Below, one piece after another: positions 39,301 through 47,809 of a stretch of 64,000 bases of DNA (positions are counted from its first letter, which is position 1; every line of letters begins with the position of its first letter). The notes beneath the pieces were generated by a model, which worked only from the letters and a program-made list of their open reading frames with translations, did no database searches and had not been told where the DNA came from. Origin of the DNA: Candidatus Methylomirabilis lanthanidiphila (GTDB taxonomy: Bacteria > Methylomirabilota > Methylomirabilia > Methylomirabilales > Methylomirabilaceae); NCBI GenBank assembly GCA_902196205.1, contig CABIKM010000026.1, forward strand, positions 124,001 to 188,000. The letters run 5' to 3'. A program made the translations under genes and the position numbers.

Positions 39301-39621
39301 CCGCTGGCCCAGGTCATTCTGGGAGGCCTGGTCACCTCGACGCTCCTGAACATGATCGTGGTGCCGACCCTGTTCATGCGGTTCGGCTGGGAGCGGGAGG
39401 AGGTCTTCCAACAACAGTTGGCAATGGAGCGCGGCGACCTGTTCCGTATCGGCTCCCCTCACCCCAACCTTCTCCGCACCCAGAGGGTACCCGGGGGCGA
39501 GGGGCAAATAAGAAGAAGACTCCTCTCCCCCTCGCCTGGGGGAGAGGATGAAGGTGGGGGGTGTAGGACACGGACTTCAATGCCCATCGGCGCGCCGGAA
39601 GCGTATGGAGTAGTACGATGA
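36331..39621 (+). CDS. RND heavy-metal efflux permease (CusA/CzcA family)
   Basis: A 1096-residue inner-membrane proton-driven pump. The start IIERSLTNRVLVVVAF is typical, TM4 carries AIGEVVDDAIVDVEN (about 393-407) with proton-relay acids, and the second half repeats the fold (FIEYGGQFESEREA, VFGIAARNGIILVSRY). The TM4 motif is neither the classic Cus (Cu/Ag) nor the Czc (Co/Zn/Cd) form, so the metal is uncertain; the adjacent copC-copD gene suggests copper. The last about 50 residues are encoded by a dispersed repeat at 39454-39560. The stop overlaps the next ATG (ATGA). Confidence 0.92.
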   Translation: MFAWIIERSLTNRVLVVVAFVVLLIVGLFTLRRITLDVFPEFAPPQVVIQTEAPSLPPQDVEFLITFPIESAINGTPGVEVIRSKSTAGLSSVVVVFQWGTNIYAARQLVSERIEMVEDRLPPGTKRPMMLPITSAVGWLVKYALTSDRVSLMDLRTISDWEIRNRLLAIPGVASVVSIGGEVKQYQALLSSDKLFQYGLTVKEILDAVRKANVSVAGGFLVTPGQEYVITGAGRISSLQELQQTKVAERGGIPIQLDQVATVRFGPEFKRGDATWEGKPAVIGTISKLFGADTLTVTYQVEQALEEIRKTLPPGVELNTQVFRQASFIESSIANLRQAILEGVVVVSIVVIFFLFNVRASLITLTALPTSLIFGVLVLKAFGIGINAMTLGGLAIAIGEVVDDAIVDVENIIRRLRLNSEKTHPDPPLRVIYEASVEIRHAVVHATWIVLIVFMPIFLLGGVEGRIFTPLGLAYTFAILASLVVAVTLVPALAAMLLTRRGAAQPEQESLTVRGMKRGYEALLRRTLRHPRRVITACILLIAASLAVVPFFGRSFLPEFREGNFILQVTMLPGVSLAESMRLGGRIVGILKQHPEVISVSQRAGRAELDEEALPPNVSEFDIAIRYSARDPELLLRAIREHLEKIPGVATVLGQFIAHRLDEVLSGIRAQIAIKIYGPDLAVLRAKGQQVEQFMREIRGVTDLLLEPLISVPGVRITVDREEASRLGLDVGDILETTEVAFGGRSVSRVVEGQQAFDLFVWFDETSRKDRASMRNLLIDAPEGRKIPLRLVADLQIVNSPFMINRERLQRRIVVQANVADRDLISVIHEVQRRIAGEVQLPSGYFIEYGGQFESEREATRILMVYGGLALIGIFLMLYKAFGSSRAALLVMVNLPLALIGGVAAILLTGMVTSVPSLIGFISVFGIAARNGIILVSRYRQLRAEGASKEDAVIQGSKDRLAPVLMTAAATALGLLPLLFGEATGKELERPLAQVILGGLVTSTLLNMIVVPTLFMRFGWEREEVFQQQLAMERGDLFRIGSPHPNLLRTQRVPGGEGQIRRRLLSPSPGGEDEGGGCRTRTSMPIGAPEAYGVVR
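39454..39560. repeat. Dispersed inverted repeat forming the pump's C-terminal tail
   Basis: CCCCTCACCCCAACC at the left and AGGATGAAGGTGGGG at the right, with an inner CCTCTCCCC/GGGGGAGAGG hairpin. It belongs to the same broad family as 7493-7584 and 16847-16903 and is read in frame as an S-, P- and G-rich tail of the RND permease. Confidence 0.75.
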
Positions 39622-41063
39622 ACAGATCAGCACTATGGCCCGCCCTGCTGACAGCCGCCCTGCTGCCTCTGATGGCCACTACGGCGTGGGGGCACGCCTT
39701 CCCTGACCATTCAGAGCCACGGGTTGGGTGGGCGCTGCTGACGCCGCCCCCGCGTGTAAGACTGTGGTTTGACGGAATGCTGGAGCCCGCCTTCAGTGCG
39801 ATTAAGGTGGTCGATGCCGATAATCAGCAGGTTGACAACAAGGACGGAGGCGTCAATCGCAGCGACCACACCGTCCTGGAGGCGTCGCTTCCGCCCTTAC
39901 CCTCAGGACGATACCGGATCGTGTGGAGCGTTGTCGACCACGACGGTCACCGCACCGAGGGCGATCTTTTGTTCAGCATCGGTCCGGGCTCTTACGATCG
40001 GCCGCGGGCCACCAGTGCGCCGGCTACGCTTCCGCAGCTTTTTGTCCGCTGGCTCAACTTCATCGGCCTCTCGATGTTGATTGGCGCGGTGGCCTTTCAC
40101 ATGCTCATCGCTCGGTCGGTTGCACTGCCGTATCGGGGATTCGAGACGATTGAGCAACCGTTTCGACGGTTGGAGTTGAGCTCCATCGTGCTTGTGGCGC
40201 TGGCGAGTGTCGGCGAACTCATTCTGAGAACGCAGATGATGAGCGGCGGGCATCTTGCCCAGATCAGCGCTGCGCTCCCGGTTGTGCTGCGACAGACCCA
40301 CTTTGGCGCTGTCTGGCTCGTCCGGATCGGTCTCATTGGGCTCCTGACCCTCGTGTGGGGGCTCAGGCGGATGACTGCGTTGCAGAGCCGGCAGGCTCTG
40401 ATGCTCTCTCTCTCCATCGCTGCGCTCATCGCTCTGACGACAACCCTGTCCGGGCACGCCGCGCACTGGGGAGACCTGACGATGCCTGTTCTTATCGACT
40501 GGATTCACTTGGTTGCGGGCGCTATCTGGACCGGCGGCCTCTTTACGCTGGGATTCCTGTTGCAGCGCTTCGTCTTTCCTCCCGGTGCGGAGGAGGTAGC
40601 GCGTGGACTTGCGGCGGTCAGTCGCCCTTTTTCACGGATGGCGGCCTACTGTGTGTTTACTCTGCTCGTGGCCGGCCTGTTCAACGCATGGTTACAGGTA
40701 GGATCGCTGCTGTCCCTTATCACAACGCCTTATGGGTTGACCCTCCTCGCAAAACTGTTCCTGGTGTGGCTTGTATTGGCGCTGGCTGCGGTAAACCGGT
40801 ATTACTTCTTGCCGCTCATCCGAGACCCTGCCGAGGCCCGTGACCGACTGCTGGTCAAAACGATCGGTCGTCTTGGCGGCGTCAGACTGGTAGGGACGGG
40901 GCGCACCGAGGAGGGAGGTATTCGGCATCGCCTGCGTCAGTTCATGCGGCTGGAGTGGATCCTTGTTATTGCGGCCCTGGCTCTCGCGGCGCTTCTGACT
41001 CACCTCCCGCCGGCCCGCCACATCCTTGCCCACCAGCACCTTGAGCAGCACGTCCTTCATTAG
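39618..41063 (+). CDS. CopC-CopD fusion copper-handling protein
   Basis: A 481-residue protein with a signal peptide (ALLTAALLPLMATTAWG, about 8-24), a CopC domain (about 25-120; the first mature residues GHAFPDHSEP place H and D for Cu(II) binding) and a CopD membrane domain (about 140-475, eight or so helices, with LSGHAAHWGDL at about 278-288). Such YcnJ-like fusions import or handle copper. Its ATG overlaps the RND pump stop, implying one metal-homeostasis operon. Confidence 0.88.
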   Translation: MNRSALWPALLTAALLPLMATTAWGHAFPDHSEPRVGWALLTPPPRVRLWFDGMLEPAFSAIKVVDADNQQVDNKDGGVNRSDHTVLEASLPPLPSGRYRIVWSVVDHDGHRTEGDLLFSIGPGSYDRPRATSAPATLPQLFVRWLNFIGLSMLIGAVAFHMLIARSVALPYRGFETIEQPFRRLELSSIVLVALASVGELILRTQMMSGGHLAQISAALPVVLRQTHFGAVWLVRIGLIGLLTLVWGLRRMTALQSRQALMLSLSIAALIALTTTLSGHAAHWGDLTMPVLIDWIHLVAGAIWTGGLFTLGFLLQRFVFPPGAEEVARGLAAVSRPFSRMAAYCVFTLLVAGLFNAWLQVGSLLSLITTPYGLTLLAKLFLVWLVLALAAVNRYYFLPLIRDPAEARDRLLVKTIGRLGGVRLVGTGRTEEGGIRHRLRQFMRLEWILVIAALALAALLTHLPPARHILAHQHLEQHVLH

Positions 41064-41221
41064 CTCGACCGATTGAAGAAGCGGGCGTCGCCTTTGACGA
41101 GAGGCAACAGAGTATGATAAATTGAGCGCACCTGACCGATCGGCCGGCATGGGTCCGCCTCTGAGAGGCAGCCGTGAGCTATTGACTGTCGGCTATCAGC
41201 GGATTGTACAGGAGGGGTGTG

Positions 41222-41581
41222 ATGGGAAGAACCAGCGGTGGGGCTGTTCGACGGCTTTTTGCGCTTGCCTTGATCAGTGGGGTAACGCTGGCGTGGGGCT
41301 GCTCTGGCGTACACCTTAGATCGGAATCCTACGATTGGGTTGCCGGAGAGCAGACCGCACCCGCTGCGGTGAGGGCCGCCAAAGCCGCCATCACTGAGGC
41401 GCAGGCCGCCGGCGCAGCACGCCTCAGCGCAGCCCGGTATTCGATGGCTAAAGCGAGGGAGTATATCCTCCTCGCTGAGGATGAGCTGTCGGATCGCGAC
41501 TTAGCGGCGGCGGAGGCGTCGGCTGAGATTGCCAGGCTGGCCGCAGAGGAAGCTAAGGCGATTGCACAGCAAGGACAATAA
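41222..41581 (+). CDS. DUF4398-type lipoprotein
   Basis: A 119-residue lipoprotein: signal with lipobox-like AWGC (about residues 24-27), then an alanine-rich helical domain (AAKAAITEAQAAGAARLSAA) typical of DUF4398 proteins. These often accompany OmpA/Pal-like proteins, as here with the next gene 48 bases downstream. GGAGGGG lies 6-11 bases before the ATG at 41222. It probably resides on the inner leaflet of the outer membrane. Confidence 0.75.
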   Translation: MGRTSGGAVRRLFALALISGVTLAWGCSGVHLRSESYDWVAGEQTAPAAVRAAKAAITEAQAAGAARLSAARYSMAKAREYILLAEDELSDRDLAAAEASAEIARLAAEEAKAIAQQGQ

Positions 41582-41629
41582 GCCGACAGCCGATCGCCAC
41601 AAGCCGACAACCGCCTCAAAGGAGGGAGC

Positions 41630-42394
41630 GTGAAGATGAACGGGAGTTCGAAGAGGGGCTGGGCAATCCGGTTCGCGCTTCTCACGGCATCGGTGGCTCT
41701 GATGATTGCGGGGTGTGCGACCACCGCGTCGTATCGCCCTGAGATCGACGGCATGAAGACGGCTCTTGCTGAGGCAAAGGCTGCAGGCGCCGAGATGCGC
41801 GCACCGGAGGAATACGCCGCGGCAGAAGCCTGCCTGGATTGGATGACTCACGAGGCCACTGAGTTCAATCCGTTTGCAGATCCCGACGCCCGTATACGCG
41901 GCAAGTGCCAAGCCGCCTTTGCTGCGCTGAGGGAACAGATGGCTGCTGCCCCTGCGGCGACGATCCCCGCTGAGGCGACTCGGGCGGAAGAAAAGGCGGT
42001 TGAGGTAGTCTCGCCTCAAGCGACGCCAGAGCCTGAGACGGCTCGAGCGGCAGAAGAAAAGGCATCACCCCTACAGGATATTTTCTTCGATTTCGACAAA
42101 TCGTCGATTCGGGCGGATATGAAAAAGAGCCTTACCGAGAACGTTCAATGGTTGAACGCACATGCAACAGCCTCGATCATTATCGAGGGCCACTGCGATG
42201 AACGCGGAACCGTGGAGTACAACCAGGGGCTCGGCCAGCGACGAGCGGCGTCGATAAAGAACTATCTCGTCGCCGCCGGAATCAACGCCAAGCGGATCAC
42301 GGTCGTCAGTTATGGGAAGGAGCGGCCCTTCGCCGCAGGCCATGACGAGTCGGCCTGGAAATGGAATCGGAGGGCTCATTTCGTCTTGCAATAG
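41630..42394 (+). CDS. OmpA/Pal-like lipoprotein with DUF4398-like N-terminus
   Basis: A 254-residue lipoprotein. The lipobox is IAGC (about residues 26-29). The N-terminal helical part (about 40-100) resembles the preceding DUF4398 protein, followed by a Glu/Pro/Ala linker and a C-terminal OmpA peptidoglycan-binding domain (about 145-254: FFDFDKSSIRADM, IIIEGHCDERGTVEYNQGLG, RRAASIKNYL). That signature is close to Pal. GTG 41630 or ATG 41636 could be the start; AAGGAGGG precedes both. It anchors the outer membrane to peptidoglycan. Confidence 0.88.
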   Translation: MKMNGSSKRGWAIRFALLTASVALMIAGCATTASYRPEIDGMKTALAEAKAAGAEMRAPEEYAAAEACLDWMTHEATEFNPFADPDARIRGKCQAAFAALREQMAAAPAATIPAEATRAEEKAVEVVSPQATPEPETARAAEEKASPLQDIFFDFDKSSIRADMKKSLTENVQWLNAHATASIIIEGHCDERGTVEYNQGLGQRRAASIKNYLVAAGINAKRITVVSYGKERPFAAGHDESAWKWNRRAHFVLQ

Positions 42395-42632
42395 AGAGAA
42401 AAAGCCATTGCCTCTCAGCGCTGACTGCTGGTCGGTGTGTCAAGAGTTGGGCTGCCCTCGGGTACGGTTCAAGGGGTTGCCTCGGAAGTCGTGACGTTAT
42501 TTCGTTGTGCTGATCCGCCTCGCCGACCCGGTCCTTCTTCCGGGACACCGCCCCTCCCTCTGTCGTTTGACCTGACTGCTGCGACTCCAACACAGGCAGA
42601 ACGGAAGACCCGCAGTTAGCGATAGGCCACGG

Positions 42633-42893
42633 ATGCATGAACGGATAATTTATGCGACGTATGATGAGATGCTGGCAGAGCTTCTCCGCCTGCATTTGGA
42701 ACGCCATGGCGTTCCATGCTGGCTCCGTTCTATGCGAGTCGGCGGGTTTCATGGCATTACATTCGGTCCGCTTGGCGAGATCCGGCTGATGACCTCCAGA
42801 CCGTATGCCGCAAAAGGGAGACGGCTGATCGAACAGGTCGTACTGCGCGGCGCACTTTCCCCTGTGCCGGGGAACGTCGGACAACCGGAATGA
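42633..42893 (+). CDS. Small DUF2007-like protein
   Basis: An 86-residue protein. The pattern YATYDEMLAELLRLHLERHGVPCWLRS (split between residues 7 and 33) followed by GEIRLMTSRPYAAKGRRLIEQ is like DUF2007 'putative signal-transducing' proteins, which bind unknown ligands. The stop overlaps the rfaE2 start by four bases. Family assignment is tentative. Confidence 0.55.
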   Translation: MHERIIYATYDEMLAELLRLHLERHGVPCWLRSMRVGGFHGITFGPLGEIRLMTSRPYAAKGRRLIEQVVLRGALSPVPGNVGQPE

Positions 42894-43396
42894 CGGTCGA
42901 CGTCGGCAAACTCCGATCCTTGCAGGAGTTGGTTGCCATCGTTCGTACTCGCCAGGCGTTGGGAGAACGAATAGTCTTTACGAATGGCTGTTTCGATCTG
43001 CTCCACCGGGGGCATACCCGCCTGTTGCAGCACGCGAAGGCGCTGGGCAACCTGTTGATCGTTGGTCTGAACAGCGATGCATCCGTCCGGCTTCTCAAAG
43101 GCCCGTCCAGACCGGTACTGTTGCAGGATGAGCGGGCCGAACTGCTCTCGGCCCTGGCCTCGGTCGACTATGTGGTGATCTTTGAGGAGGCGGACCCGAG
43201 CCGCATCATCGCAGCACTTGAGCCCGACGTGCTGGTCAAGGGCGCAGACTGGACGAAGGATGAGGTTATCGGTCGGGAGACGGTGGAGCGACGGGGCGGG
43301 CAAGTCGTGACGATCCCCTTGGTAGCGGGCTGTTCTACAAGTCGTATCGTACGTCGTATCATGGAGACGGTGCATCCGCAACAAGCTGAGCGCTGA
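42890..43396 (+). CDS. rfaE2: Heptose-1-phosphate adenylyltransferase (RfaE2/HldE C-terminal type)
   Basis: A 168-residue nucleotidyltransferase making ADP-heptose for lipopolysaccharide core. The signature FTNGCFDLLHRGHTRLLQ (about residues 26-43, with the HxGH site), LNSDASVRLLKGPSRP and the end GCSTSRIVRRI are diagnostic. It corresponds to the C-terminal half of HldE, here a stand-alone gene. It overlaps the previous gene (ATGA) and is followed 17 bases later by mfd. It supports a diderm, LPS-bearing host. Confidence 0.92.
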   Translation: MTVDVGKLRSLQELVAIVRTRQALGERIVFTNGCFDLLHRGHTRLLQHAKALGNLLIVGLNSDASVRLLKGPSRPVLLQDERAELLSALASVDYVVIFEEADPSRIIAALEPDVLVKGADWTKDEVIGRETVERRGGQVVTIPLVAGCSTSRIVRRIMETVHPQQAER

Positions 43397-43413
43397 GGGT
43401 AGGGGCTGACTGT

Positions 43414-46400
43414 ATGGTCATACGATCAATGGAGTTGTCGGACAATCTGCTGATCCCGGAGATGGCCGAGATCATGGATCGACTTGACGACAGGGCCAAC
43501 GCGCTGTCGCTTACCGGTCTGTTCGGGGCCTCGAAGGCGTTGATCCTCTCCCAGATCGCTCGCCGAGCGAGGCGTTCTCTCATCATAGTGGTCCCCTCAT
43601 GCGCGCAGGCCGAGTTGCTGGCAAAGGATCTGCTGGTGTTCTACCGCGGCTCAGTGAGCTTTTTACCAGAACGTGATGACGACCCGGAGACCGGGTATCA
43701 GCGGATTGCCTGCCTGGCCGGCCTGGCGACCAAGGCGATTGATCTGACAGTTGTCTCTCTCCAGGCTGCGCTCGAACGCCTCTCGCCTCCCTCGGCGCTT
43801 CTGGGAGCCGCCATCACGCTGTGCGTTGGACGACTGATCGCGCGCGAGGAGCTGGTAGGCGCCATCGAGGCAGGCGGTTACCGTCGAGTCCATCAGGTAA
43901 CAGAGCGCGGCGAGTACAGTCTGCGCGGAAATCTTCTCGATCTTTTTCCTCTGACGCCCGATCTTGTCCGCCTCGACGCGCCGGACATGCCTGTGCGCGC
44001 TGAGTTCTTCGGGGACGAACTGCTTGAACTCCGCGCTTTTGATCCGGCTACCCAGCGGTCTGTCGGCGCTGTCGAACAGGTCACTGTGTTGCCTGTTGTG
44101 GAAGTACCATCGACTGATGAGGCGAATCGGCAGGCCGTGGAGGAACCGGGCGATCTCCTGCAGTATGCGGCGCCCGATGCCCTGTGGGTCTTAGCAGATC
44201 CGGCTGGACTCCAGGCGGCTGCGGGTGACGCCGCACGGACGGCCCCAATTCTTGACTGGAACGACGTCGAGCAGAGGCTTTCTCTCAGATCGCGGATCTT
44301 TCTGGAGGAGTTCTTCCCAACGCACCCTCTTGGGCAAGAGACGACCATTGGTTTTCAGGTACAGACTATTCCGGCCTACCGTGGACGACTGACGGAGGTG
44401 ATACGGGATCTGGAGGGATGGCGTCGACAGGGCCGAAGAATCCACCTGGTCTGCAGAAGTGAGGCCCAGAGTCGGCGCCTGGCCGATGTACTCAAGGAGC
44501 ATGACGTAGCGGCGTCGCTCGGTCAGGGAATGGCGTCGCCGGGCGAGATCACGATTCTTTCTCGCGAGCTCAGTGGCGGTTTTCACCTGGATGAGGCGTC
44601 GCTGACCTACATCACTGAGGCCGAGATCTTCGGGACTCGACATATTCCACCGCGCCGCCCAAGACCGAAGGAGACCTCCCCTCTTGCCTCCTATCAGGAG
44701 TTGGCCTATGGCGATTTTGTGGTCCATGAGGATCATGGAATCGGCGTCTACAAAGGACTGCGACAGCTTGCAGTAGGCGGGACGGAGGGCGACTACCTGC
44801 TCATTGTCTATGCCGATCACGCCAAGCTGTATGTGCCGACCAGCAAACTCCATCTGATCCATCGATATGCGGGCGCTGAAGGCGGTCCACCGGCGCTTGA
44901 CCGGTTGGGAAGCGCCTCGTGGGCCAAGGCGAAGGAACGGGTCAAGGCGTCGGTTCGCGAGATGTCTCGGGAGTTGCTTGCGCTGTACGCGGCCAGACAG
45001 GTGATTAAGGGACACGCCCTCCCTCCCGATACGCCGTGGCAACGAGAATTCGAAGCCGGATTTCCGTATGAAGAGACGCCGGATCAACTTCGGGCGATTG
45101 CCGACGTCAAGGCCGACATGGAGCGGGACCGGCCGATGGACCGCCTGATCTGCGGTGACGTGGGATACGGCAAGACCGAGGTAGCCATGCGGGCTGCCTT
45201 TAAGACGGTCATAGGGGGGAAGCAGGTGGCGGTGTTGGTTCCGACCACGGTCCTCGCCCTGCAGCATGCGCAGACATTCTCCGAGCGGTTTGTGGGCTTT
45301 CCGGTGACGGTTGAGATGCTCTCCCGCTTCCGCAGCCGCAAGGAGCAGGGCGAGGTGCTGCGTGGAGTGCGTGACGGCACCGTTGATATCGTCATCGGCA
45401 CCCATCGCCTGCTCCAGAAGGACGTCCAGTTCAGGGACCTGGGACTGTTGGTGGTCGATGAGGAGCACCGCTTCGGTGTCGCGGCCAAGGAGCGCATGAA
45501 GCAACTCCGGCGGCAGGTCGATGTCCTGACGCTCACCGCGACGCCGATCCCGCGGACCCTCCACATGTCGATGTTGGGGGTCAGAGACGTCAGCACCATT
45601 GAGACTCCGCCGGAGAACCGTCTTTCGATCAAGACAACCGTGGCCAGATTCGACCCCGCGCTCATCAAGGAGGCGATAGAGCATGAACTGGACAGAGGGG
45701 GGCAGGTTTTCTTCGTGCACAATCGCGTGGAGAGCATCGAGCGCGTGGCTCGTCTGATCACGCGGTTGGTCCCGGAGGCGAGGCTTGCGGTGGCGCACGG
45801 CGAACTGTCGGAAGAGCGCCTGGAACGGATTATGTGCGAGTTCTATGACGGCAAGTTCGATGTTCTGCTCTGCACCACGATCATCGAATCCGGCCTCGAT
45901 GTGAGCGCCGCCAACACCATCATTATCGATCGCGCTGATGCCTTAGGGCTCGCGCAGCTCTATCAGCTTCGCGGGCGGGTCGGCCGGGATAAGCATCGCG
46001 CGTATGCCTACCTCCTGGTTCCGAAGGATGTGGCGCTGTCCGAAGTGGCCAAGAAGAGGCTCCAGGTTATTGCGGAACTGACCGAACTTGGCGCCGGATT
46101 CAAGGTCGCAGCGAGAGACCTGGAAATCAGAGGTGCGGGCAATCTTCTGGGATCGGCGCAGCACGGCCAGATCGCCGCCGTAGGCATTGATTTGTACTGC
46201 CGGCTGATCGAATCAACGGTCAAGGAGTTGAAGGGCGAAGCGGTGACGGAACCGGTTGAGCCCTCTATCAGGCTGGAGGCGGAAGGATATCTTCCAGAGG
46301 CCTATGTAGAGGATTCCAATGTCCGATTCCAGCTCTACAAACGGTTGGCTGCACTCTCGGCATCGCAAGATGTGTCCGCCTTTCAGGAGGAGCTGGTCGA

Positions 46401-46710
46401 CCGTTTTGGCGAGCTTCCCCATGAGACAGAGCGCTTGCTGACCGCAATGACACTCAAGATCATGGCCCGGACACTCCATATCCGCGAGGTCGATGCCGCG
46501 GGTAAGGCGATTCGCATCGTATTCGGCGAGTCGCCACCCCTCGCTCCGGACAAGGTGGCAGCCCTGCTTCATGAAGAGCGCGGCCGGTTGCGTTACATCC
46601 CTAAAGACAGCACGCGTGCGGGATACGATGAGCTGGAATATACGGCAGAGGGGGGCGCCAAGATCGCCATCGCTCGGACTCTGTTGTCGCGACTGCAGGC
46701 GTGTCAATGA
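43414..46710 (+). CDS. mfd: Transcription-repair coupling factor Mfd
   Basis: A 1098-residue translocase that removes stalled RNA polymerase and recruits UvrA. N-terminal UvrB-homology modules (VSFLPERDDDPETGY, RGNLLDLFP), the RNAP-interaction domain (VHEDHGIGVYKGL, about residues 436-448), Walker A CGDVGYGKTEVAMRA (about 575-589), DEEHRFGV (about 683-690) and the C-terminal TRCF domain are all visible. Length is normal. It overlaps ppiC by 10 bases. Confidence 0.97.
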   Translation: MVIRSMELSDNLLIPEMAEIMDRLDDRANALSLTGLFGASKALILSQIARRARRSLIIVVPSCAQAELLAKDLLVFYRGSVSFLPERDDDPETGYQRIACLAGLATKAIDLTVVSLQAALERLSPPSALLGAAITLCVGRLIAREELVGAIEAGGYRRVHQVTERGEYSLRGNLLDLFPLTPDLVRLDAPDMPVRAEFFGDELLELRAFDPATQRSVGAVEQVTVLPVVEVPSTDEANRQAVEEPGDLLQYAAPDALWVLADPAGLQAAAGDAARTAPILDWNDVEQRLSLRSRIFLEEFFPTHPLGQETTIGFQVQTIPAYRGRLTEVIRDLEGWRRQGRRIHLVCRSEAQSRRLADVLKEHDVAASLGQGMASPGEITILSRELSGGFHLDEASLTYITEAEIFGTRHIPPRRPRPKETSPLASYQELAYGDFVVHEDHGIGVYKGLRQLAVGGTEGDYLLIVYADHAKLYVPTSKLHLIHRYAGAEGGPPALDRLGSASWAKAKERVKASVREMSRELLALYAARQVIKGHALPPDTPWQREFEAGFPYEETPDQLRAIADVKADMERDRPMDRLICGDVGYGKTEVAMRAAFKTVIGGKQVAVLVPTTVLALQHAQTFSERFVGFPVTVEMLSRFRSRKEQGEVLRGVRDGTVDIVIGTHRLLQKDVQFRDLGLLVVDEEHRFGVAAKERMKQLRRQVDVLTLTATPIPRTLHMSMLGVRDVSTIETPPENRLSIKTTVARFDPALIKEAIEHELDRGGQVFFVHNRVESIERVARLITRLVPEARLAVAHGELSEERLERIMCEFYDGKFDVLLCTTIIESGLDVSAANTIIIDRADALGLAQLYQLRGRVGRDKHRAYAYLLVPKDVALSEVAKKRLQVIAELTELGAGFKVAARDLEIRGAGNLLGSAQHGQIAAVGIDLYCRLIESTVKELKGEAVTEPVEPSIRLEAEGYLPEAYVEDSNVRFQLYKRLAALSASQDVSAFQEELVDRFGELPHETERLLTAMTLKIMARTLHIREVDAAGKAIRIVFGESPPLAPDKVAALLHEERGRLRYIPKDSTRAGYDELEYTAEGGAKIAIARTLLSRLQACQ

Positions 46711-47774
46711 AGAGAGCGGGGCGGCAGGCGGCAGGCGGCAGGCGCCAGGGTCGAGGCGTAAAATCCCCCCACCCCCCCTTTGCGAAATGGGGGTACAGGG
46801 GGATTTGGGGCGCGAAGTGCTCCGCCGTAGCCCTTCTACTCAGCATCCTCGTCACTTCGAACTCCGGAGCAGTCATCCTCGACCGCGTCGTTGCCGTGGT
46901 CAACGATGACGTCATCACGTTGACCGAGGTGCAGGAGGAAGGGCTCCAGGCTATTCGAAGCATTGTGCGAGATACGTTGGGAGCGGAGCGAGAGCGGCAG
47001 CTCCGCAGTACGGAACGCCAGGTGTTGGATGAACTGATTCTCCGGAGGCTGCAGCTCCAGGAGGCGAAGAAGGAAAAGATCGAGGCGAGTCCTGCAGAGG
47101 TACAGTCCGCTATTGAGGAATTAAAGAAGCGCAACGGATTGACCAGCGATGAGGATCTGAGGACTGCGCTGTCCAGAGAAATGCTGAGCGAGGAACAGTT
47201 TCGAAGGGGGATCCTCGAACAGGTGATACTGACGAAGCTGGTGGCCAGGCAGGTGCGATCAAAGGTCGTAGTGCTTGACGAGGAGGTCCAGCAATATTAC
47301 GAGCAACGGCAGGATCAATTCAGAGAGATCCCACAATTCAAAATCCGCCATCTCCTCGTGACCGTACCCCCGCAGGCGACCTCCAGTGAGATATCGCGCG
47401 CGAAGAACCGGATCGAGGAAGCGCAGACGCTTCTCAAGAAGGGAACCAATTTCTCGACGGTTGCCAAGCAATATTCGGAAGGGCCGCTGGCGTCATCTGC
47501 TGGCGAGATCTGGGCGATGAAGCGCGGGGAGCTGGCGCCAGAGTTAGAGCAGGCGGCTCTTGCCCTGCCGATCGGCCAGCCCAGCGACATCATTACGACT
47601 CAGGCCGGTTTCCATCTCATTGTCGTCGAGGAGCGGTTTTCAGGCCGGACCCTGTCATTCGACCAGGTGAAGGACCGCCTTCGCGCTATTCTCTTTGATC
47701 AGAAGACCGAGACCAAATTTAAAGAGTGGATCGAAAGCCTGAGGACGAAGGCTAATGTCGAAATGAAGCTCTAG
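46701..47774 (+). CDS. PpiC/SurA-type periplasmic peptidyl-prolyl isomerase
   Basis: A 357-residue chaperone/isomerase. The parvulin domain is FKIRHLLVTVPPQATSS to FHLIVVEER (about residues 213-312), preceded by a SurA-like helical domain. The signal sequence (CSAVALLLSILVTSNSGA) begins only around residue 40 because a low-complexity GGCAGGC run and a dispersed repeat (46760-46806) are translated ahead of it; no start codon is available after the repeat. Start GTG 46701 or ATG 46707. Whether the extended signal is processed efficiently is unknown. Confidence 0.85.
   Translation: MSMKRAGRQAAGGRRQGRGVKSPHPPFAKWGYRGIWGAKCSAVALLLSILVTSNSGAVILDRVVAVVNDDVITLTEVQEEGLQAIRSIVRDTLGAERERQLRSTERQVLDELILRRLQLQEAKKEKIEASPAEVQSAIEELKKRNGLTSDEDLRTALSREMLSEEQFRRGILEQVILTKLVARQVRSKVVVLDEEVQQYYEQRQDQFREIPQFKIRHLLVTVPPQATSSEISRAKNRIEEAQTLLKKGTNFSTVAKQYSEGPLASSAGEIWAMKRGELAPELEQAALALPIGQPSDIITTQAGFHLIVVEERFSGRTLSFDQVKDRLRAILFDQKTETKFKEWIESLRTKANVEMKL
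46760..46806. repeat. Dispersed AAATCCCCC...GGGGGATTT repeat in the ppiC start
   Basis: AAAATCCCCCCACC on the left and TACAGGGGGATTT on the right with CCCCCTTTGCGAAATGGGGG between, a common bacterial palindromic repeat. It is read in frame as KSPHPPFAKWGYRGIWG between the start codon and the signal-peptide core. Confidence 0.8.
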
Positions 47775-47809
47775 TGGCGCGAGGTCAGCTTGCTGCTGAT
47801 TGCTGGATG

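Noticed and set aside
44191-45798. 535-codon leftward frame opposite mfd
   Set aside because: Shadow of mfd codon bias; mfd is unambiguous on the plus strand.
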